Below, piece after piece: positions 34,811 to 45,317 of a stretch of 64,000 nt of DNA (position 1 is the first letter of the stretch; each line of letters begins with the position of its first letter). The stretch lies in the NCBI RefSeq assembly GCF_030272615.1, contig NC_081410.1, positions 567,445,152-567,509,151 on the forward strand. Direction: 5' to 3'. The notes under the pieces were generated by a model. The model was not told where the DNA came from. It was given only the letters and a program-made list of their open reading frames with translations, and made no database searches. Made by a program: the position numbers and the translations under genes. Source of the stretch: Cryptomeria japonica (taxonomy: Eukaryota; Streptophyta; Pinopsida; Cupressales; Cupressaceae).

Positions 34811-36196
34811 ATGGGACATATTTTTGTTGAGAAGGAAAAGCAAGAGGAAAGAAACAAACTGAAAGTGGAGAAGACATTCAAGGTATATCAGAAAGACAAG
34901 GGAAAAGGTAAAATAGGTGGTGTACCTTCTATAAAAATAACAGATAACATCCCTCCACTGGCTCAGGACACCCCTCCTTTAACCTCAACATCACTAGTTA
35001 ATACAATTAATCCATTGGATATAGCTACTAAAGGTATAACTCATGATGATACTAACCCGGAGTTTGACATACTTTTTACAATGAATGTGGATATACAGAA
35101 TATAAACATTGTTGTGGACAAAGAGACTGCAGAGGTTAAGGCAGATAGTGTTGAGGACAACAAGATTTCAAAGAAATTGACATAGACTATTGACTCTCAG
35201 GAAACTAAGATACCGGTTCAAACAGAGCAACCAGAGACTGAGAAACCAAGAGAGGACAAGACAACTAGCATAGGGCCACCGAAATCAGAGAAACTGAAAG
35301 TGGTATAGACAGAGAAACAATCTGAGGCAAAGGTTCATATTGAGTTTGAGAAACCAGTAGCTGCAAAGGTTCTTAATCAAACTGAGAAACCATTAAAGGT
35401 AGAGGTACAGACACAGACAGATCCACCAGAAGAAAATATAAGTAAAGTGGATGCATCTGATGGAAATAAAGAGGATGTAGTGAAGGTAATTGGTCAAACA
35501 TCTATTGAGAAGAAACCTACAACAAAACCAAGCACTTCTATAGGTGTATTTAGACCCACTAACATCACAAAGGATCTATTGGATTCTATTAAAAGGATAA
35601 CTGATTGCAATGCCTTAACATTTAAGGCAATTGATAACACCTTACCTATTCTGAAGATGATTGCCCCTAATTGTAAGATAGATCACATTAATGATTCTTT
35701 AGGTAAATTGGACACATTGTCCAAATTCATTGTTGATAATGTAATAACCATAGATTAGGTGAATGAGGATACCATTAAGGAGAGAGTTGACAAAGAGAAA
35801 AACCCATTCTTTAAGAACACCATAAAGAAATGTACCGATCACTTGGATACACTTTTACCGGTACTTAATTCTACAATTTTGAAGTATAAGGAGTTATATA
35901 GAGAAGCATGTAAACCTCACTCTTTGATAAAGGACATTGATGAGGAGATTAAAAAGACACAAAAGGAAATTGATGACATTGCTAATAGTATAATAGGTTC
36001 ATCTGGAATTATATCAATTTTTGAGCAGGAAATGGCGGTTTTTGAGAAGTTGGAGAAACTTGAGAAAGAGAAGGCAAGGATAAGGTCCAATTCTCAGGAA
36101 CTCAAAATTAAACTTGGTTCAAAATTGGACAATCTTATTACTCAGAGAGTTGAATTATATAAGGCAACAATTCAAGGAGAGCCATCACTGGAGTAG
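34811..36196 (+). pseudogene. Unrecognised large ORF, second part: charged and coiled-coil
   Basis: One frame runs for 1.38 kb with only three stops, all TAG (35183-35185, about 35306 and 35756-35758), each where Gln is plausible, as in ID-stop-VNEDTIKE. Order: a Lys/Glu-rich start, a Thr/Pro-rich region (IPPLAQDTPPLTSTS), repeats of the type EKPxxxKVxxQTEKP, a conserved-looking segment (GVFRPTNITKDLLDSIKR, FKAIDNTLPILKMIAPNCK), and a C-terminal coiled coil (KDIDEEIKKTQKEIDDIA, FEKLEKLEKEKARIRS). It ends GEPSLE-TAG. It probably continues the protein that starts at 32642. No enzyme motif was found. Function is unknown; a structural or packaging role is only a guess. Confidence 0.65.
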
Positions 36197-36525
36197 TAAA
36201 TGCACTATCTCACCGGTATGATCTAGCAGACTGAGGCAACTCTAATTAATAGCAACAAGTTTATGCACAGTTTGAATCTAATTTTGGTAGACATCTTTCA
36301 AATAGTAACCAACTGGTTACAGACCTTGAGGTAGCATTTTTGTACTCTTTTGATTATTTATGACATCCTTTGTCATTGATGTCAAAGGGGGAGTAGTGGA
36401 GAGAAAAATGCATGTATAGAGGAGATCACTTGCTCAGGGGGAGCACATATTTTTGGATTTCAGTTTTGGGAGAACAACTTTGGATTTTTCTCATGAGTGT
36501 TGCCATCAATACCAAAGGGGGAGAT
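36197..36525 (+). other. 3' untranslated region with repeated purine tracts and polypurine primer
   Basis: GATGTCAAAGGGGGAGTAG (about 36379-36396) and CTCAGGGGGAGCAC (about 36433) lie upstream of the terminal polypurine tract AAAGGGGGAGAT (36514-36525), which abuts the 3' LTR. The block TGCCATCAATACCAAAGG before the LTR nearly matches the copia element's TGCCATCAATGCCAAAGG on its own strand. Confidence 0.75.
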
Positions 36526-37360
36526 TGTTGGCATTCTACACTCTTATGAGAATAGTTGATGTTGTCATTGATGACAACCAACTGGAAACCCACCAGAAAT
36601 AGGTTTCTACATGCACCGACATCACAAACTTCATACACGGGTAGACATCGACATCGACATGCACTTACACTTGCATTCAGATTACATCAACAACAAAGCA
36701 TATCGGCACTCCAACCGACATGGGATAAAGTTTTGTTTATATGAATTATTTTGTAAATGAAATTATCTTTTGTAAGCCAACATGGTATATTGTAAAAGGC
36801 TCATATATGTATGAGATCTTATAGATCATTTTGTAATGAATTAATGAATGAAAAATAGAGATGTATGGTAGAATATAGTTGTTTAGTAGCAATGAAGGTT
36901 TTTGGTTATGGTATCTAGCTGAGCTTAAACCAGTATTGAACCTGGCATTAGAGATGTTGTTTTGAGCAGTACATTGTATTGGATTTAACTATCCATTTTG
37001 TAGTCAGTGAGACTCTTCATTGAGCAATGAGCTCTAGGTTGTTGGCCTCCTTGCATGTGCAAGCCCCTTTATTGTAAGTAGTATTTATTCATTGGCCACT
37101 AAGTAAATATTATGGGTCACAAATCCCACCGAGGTTTTTCCCACACTAGGTTTCCTCGTGAAAATATCTTGTGTTATGGTGTGTTTCTATGTTGTCTCTA
37201 TTATTTTTGTTTACTGCAATAATTCTTGTTTACTGGTACACTATTTTGGGTTGCAAAGTAATAAATAAGTTTAAATATTCAATCCACCAGCTAGACACTG
37301 ATTCACCCCCCCCCCCCCCCCCCCCTCTCAATGTCTATGGCACTATCATTGAAGCTAATA
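36526..37360 (+). repeat. 3' LTR of the 6.75-kb non-autonomous element
   Basis: It begins TGTTGGCATTCTACACTC and ends GAAGCTAATA (CTAACA in the partner). It has a run of 20 C at 37306-37325 where the 5' LTR has nine. Confidence 0.92.
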
Positions 37361-37365
37361 GATTT
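37361..37365. repeat. Target site duplication GATTT (right copy)
   Basis: Identical to 30608-30612. Confidence 0.85.
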
Positions 37366-37483
37366 AGACAACAGGAAAATATTTAAATAATGTTACTTAT
37401 TAGTCACCTCAACTTTCAAATATTCTTCTTCCTAACTAGGATGTTAATTTTTCTAAGTAGAGTAATGTAACAATAACCTTTTT

Positions 37484-37488
37484 TCTAT
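37484..37488. repeat. Target site duplication TCTAT (left copy)
   Basis: Repeated at 55396-55400, directly after the other LTR of the large minus-strand element. Confidence 0.8.
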
Positions 37489-39081
37489 TGTATGTAGAAA
37501 ATTGTGAATGAAAACTATTGAGAAGATGAACTAAACAATTAAGAGACAAATATTTTGACCATACTCAAGAATAGGATGTTGAAGAAGAAAGAAAAGTAGG
37601 TAAACAAGATAAAAAGTATTTAAAATGCAAACTCCATATTCCTCTTTCGATTTGATTGTCCCTTGATCTGATGTGTGCTTGCTATATGGTAGATGCTCGA
37701 TTGTGCTCCATGATAGTGAATACAAAGATGAAAACTAAGCAAGATGTGATACAAAATATTATGCTAAATGGATGTGATTATGTAAAAAGATGAGTGAGCA
37801 TTTCTGCATTATGAGGGTATGAGAATGTGAAAGTGGATAGCTAAAATGACATTATAATGGTATGAGAATGTGAAAGTGGATAGCTAAAATGACATTATAA
37901 TGGTATGAGAATGTGAAAGTGGATAGATAAAATGACATTATAGCAGTATGAGAATGTGAAAGTGGATAGCTAAAATGGCATTATAACGATATGAGAGTGT
38001 GAAAATGGATAGCTAAAATGGCATTATAATGGTATGAGAAAGTGAAAGTGGATGGATTTTGAAGGAAAATGGGGGGTTTAAATAGGCTTGAATGAGAGCT
38101 AGAGAGATATGAGAATAACACATGTCAAAGGAATGACATGTGTCCTTGAGAAAACATGTCCATTTGGGAATGAGACACCCAAATTGGAAGGTTCTATTCC
38201 AAAAGAGATTACAAAACCATGATATGCCCATGTTTGAAGAAATTTGGGATATTTTCTCATATTTTAGGAAACTTCCCCAAATTCAACAACATTTTCCCCA
38301 AATTTTAGGAAATTTGAGATATTTTGGGAACGTGCATATATATGGAGTGGGAAAGAAGTTGGAAGAAATAATAAAAGGATAACTAAAACCCAAGATTAGT
38401 TAATGAGTTAAGTTAGAGGAAGAATTAGATGAGGGTTAAAGTTAGAAGACATGTGAGGAAATAGAATTAATTTAAATAATTAGTTCCATGATATTTCCAT
38501 GACTTGGAATATTTAGAAATACATACATATGGAGTGAAAGGTTGGAAAGAATAAAAGGATTCATTTCCAAATATTAGGATATTTAGGAATACACACATAT
38601 GGAGCAGAAAGGAGGTTGAAAAGAATAAAATGATTAATTTCCAAATATTAAGAGATTTCCAAATATTAGGATATTTAGGAATACACAGATATGGGGAGGG
38701 AAAGTAGTGGGAAGAAATAAAAGAATGACTAAAACCTAAGGTTAGTTAATGAGTTAAGTTAGAGGAAGAGTTAGATGAGGATTAAAGTTAGGAGGCATGT
38801 GGGGAAATAGAATTAATTAATACTATGAGAGAATTTAAGAGGAAAAAAAAGTCAACATGGATTAAATAATCAAACTAAGCATTTGATTTATTTAATAGAA
38901 GAAGGGATCAAATTTAATCTATTGATTTATGATTGTCAATTAACTAATTAAAGAGGACTATAGCATAATTAAAAAATTAATTAGCTAGGAGGGAACACTA
39001 ATTAATTAAATAATGCGTAATTATTTAATTAAAGAGCATTTAGGGTAGCTAAATTCAATTAATTAAATTAAGGTGTCTACA
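37489..39081 (-). repeat. 3' LTR of the large minus-strand element
   Basis: Plus-strand ends are TGTATGTAGAAAAT and GGTGTCTACA. It aligns with 53863-55395. It includes a 43-bp minisatellite and an AT-rich half with repeats of the type CCAAATATTAGGATATTTAG. Confidence 0.9.
37818..38075. repeat. 43-bp minisatellite inside the 3' LTR (six units)
   Basis: Units beginning TATGAGAATGTGAAAGTGG start at 37818, 37861, 37904, 37947, 37990 and 38033, exactly 43 bp apart. The last is incomplete. The other LTR has four units. Confidence 0.92.
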
Positions 39082-39094
39082 TTTTGCCCCTCTG
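39082..39094 (-). other. Polypurine tract of the large minus-strand element
   Basis: CAGAGGGGCAAAA on the minus strand, directly before the LTR start TGTAGACACC. It is almost identical to the Tat tract at 13375-13387. Confidence 0.75.
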
Positions 39095-41567
39095 TGCGAT
39101 GGTGCTAAAATAGCATTGGTGTAGACAATAAGACACCATCGACTTAAAGAACAAGGCACAAGAAGAACCTCAAGTGGACGGAAGAAGGACAAGAAATAGG
39201 TTCAGTAGGCGAGAATGACATTCAACAAGACAAGAGATGTATGCACATTCCCAAGTGAAATCATGAAAGGAAAACAACCACATGAATGCAATGCATATGC
39301 AAATGTGAATGAATCATGGAGCACGAGTATCTTTAACATTGATTGTTATTTTACCGAGCACTTATTTTGCTTTAGCACCATATGTGACACACCAAGGTAT
39401 AGAAAACCGAGGTGTTTTTCACAAATAATGCATGGACTGACTCAAATAAACAAACACCAAAGGTTAACCTAGCACCACATAGAGTTGTAGAGACCCTATA
39501 GGAAACAATGCTAGAACATTTACAAGCAGAAGACATGCCCCAGTATAACATGAGATAGTTGAGACCTCATGAGGGTACAACAAGGAATATATCCAAAAGA
39601 CACGCCAAGCAAAAAACAAAAGCAACAAGATCACATCCTGAGCCTTGTTATTTCCAGCGCATCATGATATAAAAGATCATGGTGACCAAGAGGAAACATG
39701 ACCCAAGGAGCTTAAAAAGATAAACAAAGATAAAAAAGAATCAAAGCCAACACGAGTGTCTCAGATATCTTTTGTCAAAGGATGATTGATTGGATGAGGA
39801 TTGATGGTGTCTGAATTGAGGAAGGATACATCCTGCACAAACTGATGATGGGTGTTGTTGATATGACAACAATATATCTCGAAACAACATCAGGATAAAA
39901 GATTGATGAGTGATATACCGACAAAAGAGACCTGATATGATCATGATGACAAAGATGCTCAAAGATGATTGTTGAAGAACTAACTAATAGGATATTATCT
40001 CGAAGGACAAGACTGATGCGCACATGTACAATGACACCTATTTACAAGATGTACAAGAGCTATGGATGATGGATGAGGACCCAAAGACAAACATGATGTT
40101 GCTCTAGTAAAGATGAAAAGCCATGATGGATTGATCATTGATGGGGTGTTGTTGATGTGAGAATGATATATCCCAAAACAACACTAGGATTGGATTGATG
40201 ATGGATGAAATGTTGTTGATGTGGGAACAATATATCTTGAAAAAACACAAGGATTGGGAAAGATGCATCCCAATGATGATGATTTGATTGCGATCAAGGC
40301 TTGTAGCAAGGCTAGGAACAAGACTAAGGATGCGATTGGATTATTTGATTAGTGTTCGACCTTGGATAGTTGAAGAAGATGGATGTGATTTGTATGCAAT
40401 GGTGGATTGCGAGGAACAAATGGATTGATTGGATGTATGAAATTGGATTGCATGGGGGTAGCCTAGAGATAGATACCAATGACAAGGGATGCAAGAGGTG
40501 ATGGAATGATATGAGAGGAGGGAGGAAATGATGAAAAGGATTCAGAGATGGAAGCATTGTTGATGTGGTTGGGAGATGAAAGGATGAAGGAGGAAGGGAT
40601 AGAGGTAGATGAGGATTGGGAGGGGAACCAGTTATGGATGAAGAGATGGAGGAATTGGGAGATAAGGGTTGGTGAATGGATCAGGTTATGGATGAATAGA
40701 TGAAGGAATTGGGAGATGAAGTTTGATGGATGGATTGTGTTATGGATGTAGAGATGGGGGAATTTAGAGATAAAGGTTTGGTGGATGTATGAATATGATA
40801 AGATGACTGACAGGAGGATAGGAAGTTAAGAGAAGTGTATTGAAGATAGGGTGATGAGGGAATGGACTCCAAGAGGTGTCCAAATCATGTATACATGGTG
40901 ACCTTTTCTTTCTATCAAGATCCAAGAGATCATGGAGGAAGTGAAATGGATAGGATATGATGGGTATGGTAGGTAGATGAGATGGAGGAGGTGATGGATG
41001 GATGGCTAGAAGAACTTGCCCCCACGTGTGGAGAGAAAAAAGATGAGGGGAGCTACACATGATGCCTATTTGCCAGGTTTTCATCAAGGTACTTGTCCAA
41101 GGTGCCTGTTTGCCAAGTTTTCACCATTTGATGATTTTTCTCTTTACTTTTTTTTCACATTTTTCAATTTTTTTTGAATTTTATGATTTTTGGGAAGGAA
41201 ATTTATGGATGGATATGGATGAGGATAAATTTATTTGAGGATAGGTGATAAGGGATATTGATGGAGGACTCAAGCATCAAGTTTCATAGCGAGGTAATAC
41301 GAGCCCATTTGGAGTAATCACTAGATGGCTTTGATGGGAGATATAAGGGATGTAAGGGATATGATGGTGGAAAGTGTTTGGATGGAATTAGGGAGAGTGA
41401 GTATGATAGGTTGTCAAAACCAACATTGGCACATATTATGGGGGGTGTGGGATGAGTGGAGGAGGAATGGAGGGAGCATGTGGATATGATAAAGGATTAA
41501 TGATAGGTAGCTTTGGGACATAGGGACCCAAAATAGATTTAGGAGATGGAGGGAAAGGAAGTTTAGC
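39095..41567 (-). other. 3' non-coding tract of the large minus-strand element
   Basis: No supported coding region. Plus-strand repeats of the type GTTGTTGATRTGRVAAYRATATATC occur near 39855, 40147 and 40212. On the minus strand near 41130-41060 an A-rich stretch is followed by two copies of a motif like GTGAAAACYTGGCAAAYAGG, matching the block after the Tat integrase. Confidence 0.6.
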
Positions 41568-43854
41568 TTATGGACTAGAAACTTTGGATGCCACTAGAGA
41601 TTTTTCTTTTTGATGCATTTCTTCTTTTTTCTTTGGGATCCACATTGCTTTTGCTTTTTCTTTGGTGGGCCTTTGTGGCCTTTGGGATTTATTGCATTGT
41701 TTTATCATATCTTTCTTTGTTTGAGTGTGTCTTTTTAAGTGGACATGGTCATTTTTATATTGTTGTGGATGTTTATATTTATGAATTTGTGATTTGGCTT
41801 CCAAATTATTGTTAGTATCATTGGAAGGAGTGTGAGAATATGGAGCATGTGGAGGGAATATGGATGGAGTGATGGTGATAGGATGGTAGATAGGATGCAT
41901 GGGAGTGTGCCTTTGTTGATCTTGATTGGGAATTAAAGGAGCAGGATGTTTATGATGGTTGATGGGGATATGGGAGTTATGTATGAGGGGATGAGTAGAG
42001 CAAGATGGAGGATGGGGTTTCAGGATATAAGGGCCCAAAATGGATCTAGCATGTGGGGGATATGTGATGGTGGATTTTGGGATATAGGGACCCAAAATGG
42101 ATTTAAAGGATGAAGGAGGGAGATGGATGGTTGTTTTAGCTTTATATGATGGAGGTGGGGGAGGATGGTGATAAATTATTTGGAGGAACAATAGGAAGAT
42201 GGAATGGTAGGTTTGGAAGCATACCTAGATGTTTCATTAGTTGTACCAACATTTTTTGATGAATTGCCTTGGAATATATAACCAAGACCACAAGACCTTC
42301 AATGTACTTTGACATGGATGGGCTCCAAAGTACCTTGCTCATGTAGACCTAATCCTTTACCTTGATAGTTCATTTTTTGAGAATTTTATCTACAATTGGA
42401 TACTTGTTCTTTGTGTAACAAGATGTGGGTCCTTTATTAGATGGAGGAGAATGGGTGGTGAACTTGAGGTGTTCTTCTATTGCAAGTGAATAATTGTGGA
42501 TGAATGTAAGTGAACCCAGCGGATAAAATGATGGTAGTGGGATGGTTTGGATAGGAGGAAATGGAGGATTAAGAGGTGGAGTATATGGGACACGAAGATA
42601 TTGACTTGGATGAAGGGATAATAAGGGCTCTTTAGATGGAGTAGATGGACTGGTAAGATCTTGATTTGGATGAAGGAATGATAAGGGACCTTGAGATGGA
42701 GTAGATGGACTAGTAGGATCTTGATTTGGATCAATAATTCTTTCAAATTTTTCTGGAACAAGATCTTGGCATGAGGGTATTGGTGTGGATGGTGTGATAA
42801 GGGGTGAGTGGGTGGACTCTTCAGATGGAATGGATGGAATGATGGAAGGTTCAATGACTTGGGTGAATGGAATAGATGGGAGGATGAGAGGTTCTTCAAT
42901 TGGGATAGATGGGGTAGATGGAAGGATGAGAGGTTCTTCAATTGGGATAGATGGGGTAGATGGAAGGATGAGAGGTTCTTCAACTAGGATGGATGGAGTG
43001 GATAGAATGGATAGAGGTTCATCAACTGGGGTAGATGAGGTGGATGAAAGGATGGGAGGGTCATTGGATTGAGTTTTGATGATGGTAGGAGTAGGTGATG
43101 GGGATTATGGTTGGACAGTCTCAATGGATGGGAGGTTTTCGATGGTGGTAGGATGTGGGATAGGAATGATAGGTGTGAGAGTTGGAAGTGAAGTTGGGGT
43201 GGATGAAGGTGGACTAAGGTAGAATGAAGTGGATGGTGGAGGATTGTGGTAGGATGAAGTGGATGGTGGTGGATCAAGGCAAGACAGGGTGGATGAAGGT
43301 AGATTAAGGTAGGATGAAGTGGGTAGTGGAGGATTGTGGTAGGATGAAGTGGATGGTGGTGGATTTAGGTAGGATGAGGTGGATGAAGGTATTTTAGTGT
43401 ATGATGGGATGGAATGTGGTGGATTGAGATTGGATGAAGGATTAGTATTAGATGGAGGAGTGAGATAGGATGGACAATTAGGATTGGATGGAGAAGTGAG
43501 GTAGGATGGATGATTAGGATTGGAAGGAGGAGTGAGGTAAGATGGAGAATTAGGATTAGATGGAGGAGAGAGGTAAGATGAAGGATTAGGATAGGATGGA
43601 GGTTTGAGATAGGATGGTAGATTAAGATTAGATGGGCGATTGAGGTAAGATAGTAGATTAGGATTGGATAAAAGAGAGAGGTAAGATGGAGGATTAGGAT
43701 TAGATGGATGAGTGAGATAGGATGAGGGATTATGATTAGATGGAGGAGTGATATAATATGGGGGATTAGGATTATATGGATTAGTGAGATGGGATGGGGG
43801 ATTAGGATTATGAATGTAAGTGATAGTGTTGTGTGGAAAACATGGGGCTTGAGA
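41568..43854 (-). pseudogene. Proline-rich repeat protein with G-patch-like motif (main part)
   Basis: Continues the ORF begun at 51939 across the chromovirus. A frame open for about 490 codons with one TAA (about 43103-43105) starts SQAPCFPHNTITYIHNPN. It then has 12-residue repeats of the type NPNPPSYLTPPS (about 43820-43430), diverged PPPSTSSYHN repeats, and 14-residue repeats EEPLILPSTPSIPI (about 42990-42870). Near 42380 a one-base shift leads to MNYQGKGLGLHEQGTLEPI (about 42380-42325), a good G-patch-like core as found in several gypsy-type retroelement proteins. After another shift, 42191-41568 is open and Pro-rich, then Lys-rich, with a repeated SILGPYI. G-patch modules are linked to RNA binding. 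The protein as a whole is unrecognised. Confidence 0.65.
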
Positions 43855-43859
43855 TAGGA
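43855..43859. repeat. Target site duplication of the chromovirus (left copy, TAGGA)
   Basis: TAGGA here, TAAGA at 51556-51560. One base differs. Confidence 0.65.
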
Positions 43860-45299
43860 TGATAGGGAGGACCTTATATTGATTGAGTCATCTTGACTCA
43901 CTCCAAGGCCTTTTTCCTAGCCTAACCTAGGAACACTCCTCTCTATTCCCCTATTCCACTCTAGGTCCTCACTATCGAGGGTTGTTACTCTTCTCTTTGT
44001 GAATTCACTTTCATTAATCTACCAACTCACTAATCCACTGAATCTAACCAGACACCTTGTAGGGTTTTCTCTACCATGGATTATACCTACAACTTTTGCT
44101 AAGTTGTTTTCCCCCTCATGATTGGATCTTGTCTCCCTTTGATCCCATCTTCGTCTGGTTTGAGGCTAACCGCCTAGACTCCAATTTACCCTGCAAGTGA
44201 TTCCTCTTGGTCACTAATACCTAGTCAGGCTATCATTAAGCTCGCCTAAGGCCAATCTGTTGAAACGGTCGACGCCATTCCCTGGTTTGCTACACATTGA
44301 ACTCTACTATACATGACTATCTCTTCTTGACAACCTCCAATGGTCATGTGGATCCCACGATGGAGAATCAAGACAGAGCCATGTTATAACTACTTATCAC
44401 CAACAGAAAAACAAGAAACAAAATGGCAACTTATTTACAGAGCCGAGCTTGGCATGACTTCAAAATTGGAACTCACAAAACACAGAAAAGTAACATCTAC
44501 TCTATCACACTGGCATTTAAATATTTAAGCCATTATTTACAGTTTTCAAATGAAAATTGAACTCTGAGAAAGAAACCAGAAAACTGTCTTCAAATTGTTA
44601 TTCAAAAGATGTTCTTTGTTCCACCTATCCAACCTCCTTCCAACCTCATTATAGAATGCCCATTGGGTCTTTTATAGCCTCCTAAACATGTCTTCAATCA
44701 TCCCTAATAGACGAGATTCAACTCGACACCATTCAGTTTCTGACTATAACTGATTTTTGGATTTTCATCGGGTCATCGGGTTAGCACCGAAACACTTATT
44801 CTGATGTTTGATGGAAATTTACAACTCACTTACTTTTCTATTAGGTCATCGAAGTAGCCTCAAAACACTTACTCTGATGTCCGATGACATTTTACACTTT
44901 GCGCGCTTCCACATTGGTTTCCATTGGGTCATCAGAGTAGCCTTAAAACACTCTCACCGATGGTCGATGATGCGCTCCCAACAAAATCCTTCCTTGTTGG
45001 GTTATCAGTGTAGCCCCAAACATGTCTTGCCGATGGCTGATGGTGCGCTCCAAACCTTTTGCCTTCCCATCGGGTGACATAAACATTAGTCTTGTCAATA
45101 GCCAATGGCTCCTTCCGACTTGCTCCAACCCGTTGGTGACCTCATCGGGTTATCGAGGTAAGTATAGCCGACACATGAACTCCAAAAAGAAAACAAAAAT
45201 GCACTCTAAGCTCCCTATAAACAACTTGATGGACTTGAACCAGTCCTTATGCCCAAAATTGAAAAGGGTATTTTCTCACCCTTAGGTGCTCCTGCGCCA
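43860..45299 (-). repeat. 3' LTR of the chromovirus
   Basis: Plus-strand ends are TGATAGGGAGGACC and CTCCTGCGCCA. It is 134 bp shorter than the 5' LTR because it has fewer copies of a degenerate internal repeat containing CATCGGGTTATCGG (about 44760-45170). On the minus strand the purine-rich TGTGTGGGGAGTA precedes it. Confidence 0.9.
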
Positions 45300-45317
45300 T
45301 ACTCCCCACACAAAAAA

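Larger units (their letters stand above)
30613..37360 (+). mobile_element. Complete non-autonomous LTR retrotransposon with Gag-like and unknown ORFs, no pol
   Basis: A 6.75-kb element with LTRs of 821 and 835 bp, a copia-type primer site, a polypurine tract and perfect 5-bp duplications. About 4.7 kb of it is coding-like. It holds a coiled-coil Gag-like protein with a row of zinc knuckles, then a long unrecognised protein region. No protease, reverse transcriptase, integrase or RNase H motif was found in any frame, so it needed enzymes in trans. The terminal bases, primer site and 3' purine tracts resemble the copia element at 5503-12395, the likely type of partner. It can be described as a large retrotransposon derivative (LARD). 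Confidence 0.88.

Noticed and set aside
32642-36196. Envelope-like or host-gene capture explanation for the unknown ORF
   Set aside because: No signal peptide, membrane segment, intron trace or recognised host domain. Left as unassigned.
41588-41815. Plus-strand frame with membrane-like hydrophobic segments
   Set aside because: It is the opposite strand of the Lys/Pro-rich end of the G-patch ORF, and its hydrophobicity comes from reverse-complemented Lys codons.
42785-43072. Plus-strand frame with MDG/GSSIGIDGVDG repeats
   Set aside because: Shadow of the minus-strand 42-bp repeats, whose minus frame is much longer and continuous with the rest of the ORF.
44760-45170. Regular repeats resembling a CRISPR array or satellite
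   Set aside because: Units vary in length and sequence, lie inside a chromovirus LTR, and occur in its partner LTR. This is plant nuclear DNA, not a CRISPR locus.
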